DNA from: Sulfitobacter noctilucicola
GTDB lineage: Bacteria; Pseudomonadota; Alphaproteobacteria; Rhodobacterales; Rhodobacteraceae
Assembly (NCBI RefSeq): GCF_000622385.1
Contig: NZ_JASD01000008.1
Span: forward strand, 2,542,001-2,606,000
DNA length: 64,000 nucleotides
Direction of reading: 5' to 3'
The stretch's first letter is position 1; each line of letters begins with the position of its first letter. A program made the translations under genes and the position numbers. Shown piece after piece: positions 10,225 through 18,021 of the stretch. The notes below the pieces were generated by a model that saw only the letters and a program-made list of their open reading frames with translations, had not been told where the DNA came from and made no database searches.

Positions 10225-10941
10225 CTAACGTTCAACCTTCGACAGAACCAAACCGTCGAGTTCACGGATCAGTTTTTCGGTCATTGCGCGTGCGTAGTCG
10301 GCAAAGCCGATGGCAGTTTGAACAAATGCATCCGGCCCTAAAATGACCTCTGCCCGAAAGTAGGAAGACAGCTCTGCAATCTCGGCCTGCCGGATATCAC
10401 CTGTATTAGGATCGTCCACACCGATTACCAGAGCGTTGATGGTTATACCGCTGGCAGTGATCCTGTCGCGCACATCCCGTGGGCGGGGGCCAAGGTTTGA
10501 TTTGCCGTCCCCGGAAATGTCCAGCGTACGCTTCCAGCAATCGGGCTGTCGTGCCAAATGCAATTGACCTTCACGCATTGCCACTCCTAACGCCGTTCCC
10601 GGGCTCGCATCGCGCCGCTCCGTCTCGCTGAGCGTCAGAATAACGGCATCCAATACGGCCTCATCCGAAATCTCTGTCCAAGGCACGACCACCGACTGAT
10701 CCGAGGGGCCGGACCATTCAAAGATCATGAGACGGACGGGGGCCGACGGCATGGCCATCAGTTTTTCACGAACACGTGGTGCATCAAGCGCGGTCGCCAA
10801 GCCCCCCATTTGAAGACGGTACTCACGGGCATCAACGGAGCCTGACACATCCAATCCCAGCGCCAGCGCCTGCCGGCAGTCGGCAAATGCCTCTAGCGCG
10901 ATCGTATTCATACAAAAGGCGAGGGCCAATGCGGCCTTCAT
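10225..10941 (-). CDS. DUF1194 secreted vWA-like protein, third in array
   Basis: A 238-residue exported protein. Residues 1-20 form a signal peptide ending at FADC. The mature protein starts with the DUF1194 pattern CRQALALGLDVSGSVD, which contains a MIDAS-like DxSxS metal site as in von Willebrand factor A domains, and continues with ISGDGKSN, the second family block. DUF1194 proteins are periplasmic or surface proteins of unknown function restricted mostly to alphaproteobacteria. It is the promoter-distal member of three tandem paralogues; its ATG overlaps the preceding stop by four bases (ATGA), so translation is coupled. Confidence 0.88.
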   Translation of the reverse strand: MKAALALAFCMNTIALEAFADCRQALALGLDVSGSVDAREYRLQMGGLATALDAPRVREKLMAMPSAPVRLMIFEWSGPSDQSVVVPWTEISDEAVLDAVILTLSETERRDASPGTALGVAMREGQLHLARQPDCWKRTLDISGDGKSNLGPRPRDVRDRITASGITINALVIGVDDPNTGDIRQAEIAELSSYFRAEVILGPDAFVQTAIGFADYARAMTEKLIRELDGLVLSKVER

Positions 10942-11639
10942 TGCACAACCTTGTGGTTCACACCGCCAATGACCATCGGCGTCAGCTCCCGCTCCAGTTT
11001 GCGCCGCATGGCGCGTTCGTAGTCTGCAAAGCCATTCGCTATCTCCAAAAAAGCGCCGCGCCCGTGCAGCACTTCGGCGCGGTAAAAGGCGATCAGGCCC
11101 AACTCTCCTTCGAAATCCGCGGCATTTATCACCAGCCCGTTCACGGTGACCCCTTCAAACGGAAAGGCGGCGTATGCGTCTTGCGGACCAAACCCCTCGT
11201 TGTTTTGCCCGTCACCTGCAATATCCAACGTCTTTTGATCGCAAGCCGGTGCGCTTTCGAACAGACGTGCCCCATGCCCTAACGCATATCCCATGGCCGT
11301 TGGAAAATCGGAATGCCCCCGGACACTTGCCGCGACGGCTCCTGCGGCTTCCAGCAAGGCAGCGCGACCGTCGATCAGTGTCCAGTCCAGCAAAAGGTCC
11401 TGCTGGTACCGCCCGGACCACTCATAGACCGCCAGTGCAACATGTTGATCGACAGCGAAAAAAGCTGCCTCCACCTCGGGCGCTGTCAGCGCTGCGACCA
11501 CGCCGCCGCGTTGCAGACGGTCTTCGGACGAATCGACGGAACTGGAGACGTCCAAGGCCAGCAATAACGCCAAACGACAGGCGGCAGCACTGGCTTCCGG
11601 CCATAACAGGATCAACCCGGTGAGTGCGAATGATTTCAT
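10938..11639 (-). CDS. DUF1194 secreted vWA-like protein, second in array
   Basis: A 233-residue paralogue of its neighbours. It has a signal peptide (residues 1-20, ending ASAAAC), the MIDAS-type DVSSSVD, and the second block DIAGDGQNNEG. A later segment, VTVNGLVINAADFEGELGLIAFYRAEVLHG, is shared closely with the first array member and less so with the third. Overlaps of four bases on both sides (10938-10941 and 11636-11639) make a tightly coupled operon. The mature domains differ enough that the copies probably diverged long ago and do not reflect a recent duplication. Confidence 0.88.
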   Translation of the reverse strand: MKSFALTGLILLWPEASAAACRLALLLALDVSSSVDSSEDRLQRGGVVAALTAPEVEAAFFAVDQHVALAVYEWSGRYQQDLLLDWTLIDGRAALLEAAGAVAASVRGHSDFPTAMGYALGHGARLFESAPACDQKTLDIAGDGQNNEGFGPQDAYAAFPFEGVTVNGLVINAADFEGELGLIAFYRAEVLHGRGAFLEIANGFADYERAMRRKLERELTPMVIGGVNHKVVQ

Positions 11640-12340
11640 GGCAGCGCCCCGACCACCGTCACGGCAAGCTCCCGCTCCAGTTTGTCCCGCATGGCGCGCG
11701 CGTAGTCATTGAACCCTTCCGCTACGATCATAAACGAACCGTGTCCGTGCAAGACTTCTTCCCTGTAAAACTGGGTGAGCCGGGCAGGCGTCTGGAAATC
11801 TGCTGCGTTTGCAACCACCAGACCATTTACAGTAATCGCGTCAAAAGCAGCATCCTGATAGACCTGCTGCGGCCCTTCACCTTCGTTACTTTCGCCATCT
11901 CCCGCGATATCAATTGTTTGGGCAAGGCACCGCGGGCTGCGATTTAGCATCTGGGCGGCGAAACGCAGGGCGTCTCCCATTGCTGTGGGGAATTCCGCGT
12001 AGCTGCGTCGCGAGTTCGAAATTGTTTCTGCTGCGACGGCCAGATCGGACTGGTCGTGAATCAGACGCCAGTCCATGAGCACCTCTTGATTATAACGACC
12101 CGACCATTCGAAAACGGCGAGCGCTACGGGCAGGCCGCTTGCAAAGAACGCTTCTTGCACACGTTCATCAAGCAGCGCTGAGGCAACGCCACCACGTTGC
12201 AGCGCGTCCTCGGCCCTGTCCACTGAACTGGAGATGTCCAGACCCAATACCAAAGCAAGTCGACAGTCCGCGGCCGGAGCCGGATCTGCCGACAGAATGC
12301 ATGCAGCAAAAGCGCTGCTCAGGAGGAGGCGCTTACCAAT
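11636..12340 (-). CDS. DUF1194 secreted vWA-like protein, first in array, non-standard start
   Basis: A paralogue with the same DxSxS block (GLDISSSVD) and DIAGDGESNEG. The only NTG start in the main frame before the domain is a TTG inside the conserved strand, which would remove the signal peptide and the conserved Cys. The same frame stays open upstream and encodes a good signal peptide (KRLLLSSAFAACILSADPAPAADC). I therefore place the start at an ATT at 12338-12340, with GGAG about ten bases upstream, giving 234 residues like the two paralogues. A CTG at the fifth signal-peptide residue is the other candidate. The start overlaps the end of glyoxalase I. The start is inferred; the coding frame is clear. 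Confidence 0.7.
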   Translation of the reverse strand: MGKRLLLSSAFAACILSADPAPAADCRLALVLGLDISSSVDRAEDALQRGGVASALLDERVQEAFFASGLPVALAVFEWSGRYNQEVLMDWRLIHDQSDLAVAAETISNSRRSYAEFPTAMGDALRFAAQMLNRSPRCLAQTIDIAGDGESNEGEGPQQVYQDAAFDAITVNGLVVANAADFQTPARLTQFYREEVLHGHGSFMIVAEGFNDYARAMRDKLERELAVTVVGALP

Positions 12341-12767
12341 GGCCGATATTCTCCATGCTGGTCCAAGGCTCCGCTGGGGTCAGGGCTTCGCCTTCCTGCA
12401 ATAGCTCGACCGAGATGTTGTCGGGGCTGCGCACAAATGCCATGCGACCTTCACGAGGAGGGCGGTTGATGGTCACGCCGTTATCCATAAGGTACTGGCA
12501 CGTCTCATAAATGTTCTCGACGGTGTAGGCGAGGTGTCCGAAATGACGACTGTCGCTTGGTAGAGCGTCATCACCGTCCCAGTTGTATGTCAGCTCTACA
12601 TCTGCATGGCCATCATCCATCCCGGGAGGGCAAAGAAAGACCAATGTGAACCGTCCGCCTTCGTTTTCGATCCGGCGGCGCTCCACCAGCCCAAGCAGTT
12701 TGTAGAAGGCGATCGAGGCGTCAAGATCTTTGACGCGGACCATGGTGTGCAGGTATTTTATAGGCAT
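12333..12767 (-). CDS. gloA: lactoylglutathione lyase (glyoxalase I)
   Basis: A 144-residue glyoxalase I, which isomerises the hemithioacetal of methylglyoxal and glutathione to S-lactoylglutathione. The metal ligands are visible in the expected order: His in YLHTMVRVKD, Glu in DVELTYNWD, His in FGHLAYTVEN and Glu in ISVELLQEG. The Glu-His-Glu-His set with no extra C-terminal insert fits the Ni/Co-type bacterial enzyme. The start at MPIKYLHTM has a strong aaggag site; the longer frame does not. Its stop overlaps the likely start of the first DUF1194 gene, so it probably heads that operon. Confidence 0.92.
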   Translation of the reverse strand: MPIKYLHTMVRVKDLDASIAFYKLLGLVERRRIENEGGRFTLVFLCPPGMDDGHADVELTYNWDGDDALPSDSRHFGHLAYTVENIYETCQYLMDNGVTINRPPREGRMAFVRSPDNISVELLQEGEALTPAEPWTSMENIGHW

Positions 12768-12846
12768 CGGGGCTCTCCTTGGATCAGTTGAGGCTGAACC
12801 TAGCATGGCGATTACAGGATACCAGTCACACCTGACCGTTAGGCGG

Positions 12847-14223
12847 CTAAAATGCCGATTTTATGCCGATGTTCAGGCCGACCCTGTTGGTGTCGAACAA
12901 GCCGATATTGCTGTTCGTGCGCGACGCCGAAAGAGTGAGGGAAGGGTTGAAGCCATAGTAATCGATTTGCTTGAACACTGCTGTGACATCTGCAAACAGT
13001 CGGTTGTCTTGCCTGCCATCGCGTGAGTGTACCGACGCATCGTAGTCCCGCCAGCTTGCCCCCAGGCCGAACTGAACCGACGCCCCAAGCACCGGTTTGG
13101 CAAGCGTAAAGCCCGTGCGCAGCTCGATCTCGGCATAGTCCGAGCTGGCACTGTCCGACTGCGAGGTCGAAGCCGAAAGCCCCAAGTACGCCGAGTTTCC
13201 GGTCGGAAGGCTCTGGGTTATGCTCGCGGAAAGGCCGATAAGATCACGGTCTGGGGTTGCTTGCCCCCACAGCCGCTCCAACTCTCCGCCAAAACGGAGC
13301 TGCTGGGTCCGGCTTGGCCGAAACAGCTGCTGGGCCTGAGCGCGAAGGTATTGTGCATAACGTGCACCGCCGTACCAGCTTTGACCGGTTTCAATGTCGC
13401 TGGCAAATTCGCCACGACCGTCGATGTTAAGCCGGCGGTAGCCGTATCCCGCCGCCAACGTACCATAAGCAAAGTCGGACCCCGACAGGCCGGGCAAATC
13501 ATCGTGCAGCGAAAATGTGCGGTATGAGAGTGCCAGTTTGGCATCATGCGCCGACACGGGGGTCTGGTGAAACCGGTAACGCGTGCGAAGGGTGCCACCG
13601 ATCTCAAGCCCTGCAATGGCCTGCGCCTCTGCGTTGAGTTCGTATTCAATCGGCTCCCCGAATAGAATTTCCGACACTGCATAGTTCAGTCGCGAACGGT
13701 CCTGGGCCGATCCATTATTGATGTTGGAATTCGGTGCCAGCGTGAAAGTCAGATCGGTCTTCCATTGGTTTTGTTGTTTGACATACCGGAAGTCCTGCTT
13801 TGCTTTTTCGCGCAGCAGATCATTTGGCGCATGTTGTGCTGCGCGTCTGAGCCAGAATTGCGCGCGTGTACGTTTGCCTTCGGTCGACAGAACCTGCGCT
13901 GTAATCAGTGCGGCTGAATACCGCTCCGCATCTGTTTGCGCCAATGACCAAGCAGTCTGCGCAGCCGAGCGGGCAGGAGGAATGTCGCCCAAATCCCGCG
14001 CAGCACGCGCCAGAATCAGATGTGCATTCAAATCGTCGGGATCACGCAGAATCAAGGCCTGCGCATAGCGCCGAGCAGTGATCGGATCACCCGCCTGCAA
14101 AGCACCCACCGCGTTCTGCCGCAAGGCATCAGGCGTGAGCGTTTCCTGCGCACTCAGCGTGGGCAGCCCGACCAATAAACAGGCAGCGGCCGCAGCGATA
14201 CATCGCGCCAGCCCGCTTGCCAT
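12847..14223 (-). CDS. Slam-type outer-membrane lipoprotein translocator (DUF560)
   Basis: A 458-residue protein with a signal peptide (residues 1-25, cleavage after LSAQ). Residues about 30-150 are TPR-like helical repeats. The remainder alternates polar and hydrophobic residues as in an outer-membrane beta-barrel and ends in Phe, as barrels do. The junction motif TLAPNSNINNGS is typical of surface lipoprotein assembly modulators (Slam, DUF560), which move lipoproteins to the outer leaflet (type XI secretion). Its ATG overlaps the stop of the TbpB-like lipoprotein gene (TAATG), which is the usual client arrangement. A generic porin is the alternative, but TPR plus barrel plus lipoprotein neighbour favours Slam. 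Confidence 0.82.
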   Translation of the reverse strand: MASGLARCIAAAAACLLVGLPTLSAQETLTPDALRQNAVGALQAGDPITARRYAQALILRDPDDLNAHLILARAARDLGDIPPARSAAQTAWSLAQTDAERYSAALITAQVLSTEGKRTRAQFWLRRAAQHAPNDLLREKAKQDFRYVKQQNQWKTDLTFTLAPNSNINNGSAQDRSRLNYAVSEILFGEPIEYELNAEAQAIAGLEIGGTLRTRYRFHQTPVSAHDAKLALSYRTFSLHDDLPGLSGSDFAYGTLAAGYGYRRLNIDGRGEFASDIETGQSWYGGARYAQYLRAQAQQLFRPSRTQQLRFGGELERLWGQATPDRDLIGLSASITQSLPTGNSAYLGLSASTSQSDSASSDYAEIELRTGFTLAKPVLGASVQFGLGASWRDYDASVHSRDGRQDNRLFADVTAVFKQIDYYGFNPSLTLSASRTNSNIGLFDTNRVGLNIGIKSAF

Positions 14224-15260
14224 TACTCTCGGTCTTCTCGGTAGATTGTGAATCCGATGGTATCACGCACGTTGTCAGCGCTTGGATCAACGCCTGTTTC
14301 AGCAACGATCACCCCAACAATCTCATTGGCACCGTCGCCAGAGATGATGCCGTAGTAGTTGCCTTCCTCATATGTGACCGCTTGGCCGGAATCATTGCCA
14401 AAGCGCGAACCCAATGTCCCGACGATCTCACCGTTTACGTCAAGCGCGTCCGGCCCGATACGGAACACGATGGTCGGCACCGATTGAAGGGAGGCATTGT
14501 TGCCTTCGTTGATGCGGTCCAGAACGTTTTGCGTGATCTCGGTCCCGTCCTGGCTGAAAATCCGGCGATTGAAGACAAACCCGTCAACCGCACCTTCATA
14601 CTGACCTGTGTCAGCGTTGAAATCACCGAAATCGATCGCGATCTGGACGTCCGCTGTGGAATACTCAAGCCCGCCCCGACCGTTGTAGTCGCGCAATCCT
14701 GCACCCTGACCGTTGTAAAGCGCCTGACCGGTTGTCGGCAGGTCCACGTCGCCGTTACGCTGGTAAACGAAACCGCCGAAACCGTAGTTCACATAGGCGC
14801 CCGAGCGTACGATCGCGAACTCGGTCTGACCGGAGCGGCTGACACCATAGATGGCGCGGTGCGTGAACTGGTTGATCGTCGATCCGTTCGCGCTGTCGGG
14901 ATACTGTTCTACCGCTTCATAAACGGCATATTGACCCAGACTGCCCACCGCACGGCCGCGGATGTAGGGTGTGTCGTCACTGCCATCGAACGGCAGGTTA
15001 TCAACCGAGAATGTATCATCTTCGGAGTTGTAGCTTACGCCCGTCGCGAAACCGTTCCCGCCTTCGTCGTCGCGTGCTTCCTTGCGAAAGATCAGGTCGT
15101 CAGACGTGGGGTTCGCCGTGCCGGGCGGGACCGTGCGATCGCTTTCGATGATTTCCTCATCACCGTCCTCGACAACGTCGGTCTCTTCTCCAAACGGGGC
15201 AGTACCACCGCAAGCCACCAGAAACGTGCAAAGCATCAGCCCGGCCAAATTGATTTTCAT
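14223..15260 (-). CDS. TbpB-like surface lipoprotein, probable Slam client
   Basis: A 345-residue lipoprotein. The signal peptide ends in the lipobox LVAC with the acylated Cys at residue 17. After it comes an acidic, disordered anchor (EETDVVEDGDEEIIESD). The C-terminal part is beta-rich, Gly/Asn-rich and ends with GNYYGIISGDGANEIVGVIVAE, which matches the terminal strand pattern of transferrin-binding-protein-B-like barrels. Such lipoproteins are displayed on the surface by Slam, encoded immediately downstream with overlapping stop and start. No TonB-dependent receptor is adjacent, so the ligand is unknown. The start at MKINLAGLM is chosen because the longer frame lacks a signal peptide at its N-terminus. 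Confidence 0.83.
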   Translation of the reverse strand: MKINLAGLMLCTFLVACGGTAPFGEETDVVEDGDEEIIESDRTVPPGTANPTSDDLIFRKEARDDEGGNGFATGVSYNSEDDTFSVDNLPFDGSDDTPYIRGRAVGSLGQYAVYEAVEQYPDSANGSTINQFTHRAIYGVSRSGQTEFAIVRSGAYVNYGFGGFVYQRNGDVDLPTTGQALYNGQGAGLRDYNGRGGLEYSTADVQIAIDFGDFNADTGQYEGAVDGFVFNRRIFSQDGTEITQNVLDRINEGNNASLQSVPTIVFRIGPDALDVNGEIVGTLGSRFGNDSGQAVTYEEGNYYGIISGDGANEIVGVIVAETGVDPSADNVRDTIGFTIYREDRE

Positions 15261-15455
15261 GATCGCCTGCCTTCTTAAAACCTGCGCGCACAATCCCAAC
15301 AACGCCGCCCCTTTGTCAACGGCCCCTCCTGCAAAAACGCCGAAATTGCAGCACAAGGGACGCAATCAACACAATACCGCATATGGCTGTTCCTGCATAC
15401 AGTCGGCCCAGATATAGTGGTGAACGAATCCCAGACCGATCAAGGACCGCACCCC

Positions 15456-16364
15456 ATGCCCGTCAGCCCCGAACAACAAGCAGAAATCGACGATCTGCGC
15501 ACGCAAACCTCGCCAACCCTGCGCGCCACCGTGCCGGGGATGGAGGCGCATCTGTACAAAGCCTATGACGTGCTCGACCACGGGTTCATCCGCGTCATCG
15601 ACTATATGGGCGATGATTCTGCCATCTGTCAGGCGGCCCGCGTGTCCTACGGAAAAGGCACCAAATCCGTGCAGAACGACGAGGGGCTGATCCGCTACCT
15701 CATGCGCCACTGGCATTCGACGCCGTTCGAGATGTGCGAGATCAAGCTGCACGTCAAACTGCCTGTCTTTGTCGCCCGCCAGTGGATCCGGCACCGCACC
15801 GCCAACGTCAACGAATACTCCGCCCGCTATTCGATCCTCGACCGCGAATTCTATATCCCCGCACCGGACCACCTGAACGCGCAAAGCGTGGTGAACAATC
15901 AGGGCCGGGGTGGCCTGCTGGAGGGCGAGGAAGCCGCCCGCGTTCTCGAAATCCTGAAATCAGACAGCAACCGTGCCTACGACCACTACGAACAGATGAT
16001 CTCGGTTGAGGGCCAAGACGGCCTCGCCCGCGAACTCGCCCGCATGAACCTGCCTGCGAACATCTATACCCAGTGGTACTGGAAAGTGGACCTCCATAAC
16101 CTGTTTCATTTCCTGCGGCTGCGGGCAGATGCCCATGCCCAATACGAAATACGCGTCTATGCGGATGCGATTAGCAAAGTCGTCGCCGACTGGGTGCCCG
16201 CGGCCTACGGCGCCTTCGAGGACTACCGTCTGGGCGGTGCCACGATGTCTCATACAGCCCTTGATTGTATTCGCCGGATGTTAAAAGGTGAGGAGGTAAC
16301 GCAAGAAACTTCTGGAATGTCCAAGGGTGAATGGCGGGAATTTCAGGTGGCTATAAAGGTTTGA
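15456..16364 (+). CDS. thyX: flavin-dependent thymidylate synthase ThyX
   Basis: A 302-residue FAD-dependent thymidylate synthase, which methylates dUMP using methylene-tetrahydrofolate and NADPH. The ThyX motif is present as [15 protein letters not shown], with the flavin- and dUMP-binding Arg and Ser residues, and the C-terminal half has [17 protein letters not shown]. The start at MPVSPEQQ has aagga upstream; a GTG 39 bases earlier is unlikely. Base composition changes inside the gene: after about 16255 the last 35 codons become AT-rich (for example TTGATTGTATTC, TTAAAAGGT) while staying in frame. This suggests the 3' end was replaced together with the adjacent nuclease gene, which starts one base after the stop. 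Confidence 0.94.
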   Translation: MPVSPEQQAEIDDLRTQTSPTLRATVPGMEAHLYKAYDVLDHGFIRVIDYMGDDSAICQAARVSYGKGTKSVQNDEGLIRYLMRHWHSTPFEMCEIKLHVKLPVFVARQWIRHRTANVNEYSARYSILDREFYIPAPDHLNAQSVVNNQGRGGLLEGEEAARVLEILKSDSNRAYDHYEQMISVEGQDGLARELARMNLPANIYTQWYWKVDLHNLFHFLRLRADAHAQYEIRVYADAISKVVADWVPAAYGAFEDYRLGGATMSHTALDCIRRMLKGEEVTQETSGMSKGEWREFQVAIKV

Positions 16365-16365
16365 T

Positions 16366-17934
16366 ATGGCACAGACAGTAAATATTGATGCAATGATCCC
16401 AAGAGCTGACTTTCGAGACGTAGATGATCATGAGAGTTCAGCATCCAAGAAAATTAGCGACATTAGTTTATCCCAGCTTACGCCTGACTCTTTCCTTGTG
16501 CCTAGCTTACGTAAACCTGATTTCCAAAGAGAGACGACCCAATGGACTCCAGATCAAATCGTAAAGTTTTTAGAGAGTTTTTTGGACGATGAGCTAGTTC
16601 CTTCAGTGATCTTATGGAAGTCTAAGACCTATTATTTCGTTATTGATGGTGCGCATCGCATGAGTGCGTTGTTGGCTTGGATCAATGATGACTATGGCGA
16701 TGGTGTAATGTCCAAGAACCTATATGGAGACGATATCTCCGAGGAACAAAAACGGATAGCGACACGGCTGAGAAATAAGGTGCGTTCGACTGTCGGAAGC
16801 TTTGCCGACATGAAAAAAGTGATGCTCGATTCCAGTAAGGCTGGAACTGACGCTCGTTTGTTGGCTCGTGCGGCTAGCGCAAAGACAAGGTCTATTGACC
16901 TGCAGTGGGTCGAGGGTGATGCGGAAAAGGCAGAAGCTTCCTTTTTCAACATAAACAAACAGGGGACACCGCTGCATGCTACGGAGGAACGCTTGTTGCG
17001 AAATCGCGATAAGCCGATTGCAATCGCATCTCGGTCAATAGCGAGGGCGGGAGCAGGACATAAGTACTGGAGTTCTTTTGAGGAAACCGTCCAGCAAGAG
17101 ATAGAAGAAAAGTCACGGGAGGTGCATGGACTATTATTTTCTCCAGAACTCAGCTTTCCAATAAAGACTCTCAATTTACCGCATGGAGGGCAGTCATCTC
17201 CGCTGACGGCCTATAATCTGCTGATGGACTTCCTTGCCTTCTCCATCGTCGGTCATGATCGCAAAGATGAAACAAAAAATCTTTACCAGTCTGACCAAGA
17301 TGGGAGTGCGACGATTGAAGCACTTAATAGCTGTATACGTGTATTGAAGAGAATGACGTCTAATGAGTCTAAAAGCTTGGGCCTTCATCCAGCAGTTTTC
17401 TTCTATAGCGAAAGGGGCCGTCATCTGGACACGGTCTTTTTGGGCTTTGCAGCTGCAATAGCAAAAGCAGTCCGAAATAACGACAGCAGTTATTTCAAAA
17501 AGTTCACAGCCAACCGAGAATTGATTGAAAAAGTTTTCGTTGATCACAAATTTTTGCTTTATCAAGCAAATTCACTTTTTGGATCAAAGCAGCGCGTCAC
17601 GAGATGGCAGGCTTTCTTCGAAAAAATTGTCGCACCAGGGGCGATCAAAGAGAGTTTCAGACAGAGCGAATTATTGGTGCTTCTTGACCTCAAAGACAAA
17701 GTGATTGCTGAGAGCGCCAACGAAAGCGGCAAAGCATTTACCAGCGCAACAAAATCAGCTATATTTTTGCAGAAGTCATTGGATAGCGCTACTAGATGTC
17801 CTGAATGTGGTGGCAGGGTCCACGTGGAGAAAGCAATTCAATATGATCACATCAAAGGCAAGGCGACTGGTGGAATGGGCACCGTCGAAAACGGTCAGAT
17901 AACTCATCCTTTTTGTAATTCTATTAAAAACTAA
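16366..17934 (+). CDS. DUF262 and HNH nuclease protein, candidate phage defence
   Basis: A 522-residue protein of foreign character. The N-terminal DUF262 (GmrS-like, ParB fold) domain carries F-Q-R at residues about 53-55 and the signature D94-G-A-H-R98 (usual form DGQQR), which binds or hydrolyses nucleotide. The middle is helical. The C-terminus is a zinc-finger HNH nuclease: C478-P-E-C481, D494-H495, G502-G503, N509, H514 and C517-N518. Related DUF262-nuclease proteins (GmrSD, BrxU, SspE) cut phage DNA, many of them modified DNA, but these use DUF1524 and not this CxxC-type HNH. It stands alone, is AT-rich (24 G/C in 60 at 16381-16440) and abuts thyX. Role in defence is inference from family and context. 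Confidence 0.85.
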   Translation: MAQTVNIDAMIPRADFRDVDDHESSASKKISDISLSQLTPDSFLVPSLRKPDFQRETTQWTPDQIVKFLESFLDDELVPSVILWKSKTYYFVIDGAHRMSALLAWINDDYGDGVMSKNLYGDDISEEQKRIATRLRNKVRSTVGSFADMKKVMLDSSKAGTDARLLARAASAKTRSIDLQWVEGDAEKAEASFFNINKQGTPLHATEERLLRNRDKPIAIASRSIARAGAGHKYWSSFEETVQQEIEEKSREVHGLLFSPELSFPIKTLNLPHGGQSSPLTAYNLLMDFLAFSIVGHDRKDETKNLYQSDQDGSATIEALNSCIRVLKRMTSNESKSLGLHPAVFFYSERGRHLDTVFLGFAAAIAKAVRNNDSSYFKKFTANRELIEKVFVDHKFLLYQANSLFGSKQRVTRWQAFFEKIVAPGAIKESFRQSELLVLLDLKDKVIAESANESGKAFTSATKSAIFLQKSLDSATRCPECGGRVHVEKAIQYDHIKGKATGGMGTVENGQITHPFCNSIKN

Positions 17935-17974
17935 TATTCAAACGATAAATATCTGCGGTGCTTAGAGGATGCAC

Positions 17975-17999
17975 AGGGGGGTATGCTAGACACCCCCCT
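17975..17999. terminator. G/C-rich hairpin after the nuclease gene
   Basis: A perfect 8-bp stem, aggggggt (17975-17982) with acccccct (17992-17999), and a 9-base loop. It lies 40 bp past the DUF262-HNH stop and just before the P450 gene. No T-run follows, so termination is uncertain; it may equally mark the right edge of the inserted segment. Confidence 0.45.
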
Positions 18000-18021
18000 C
18001 TAAAACACCCAAACTCCCCCC

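Noticed and set aside
14217..15278. 353-codon plus-strand frame opposite the TbpB-like lipoprotein
   Set aside because: No domain or ribosome site; the minus strand has a lipobox, barrel motif and coupled neighbour.
17935..18021. Right-hand attachment-site repeat of the thyX 3' end
   Set aside because: Comparison by eye with 16255-16364 found no direct repeat of useful length.
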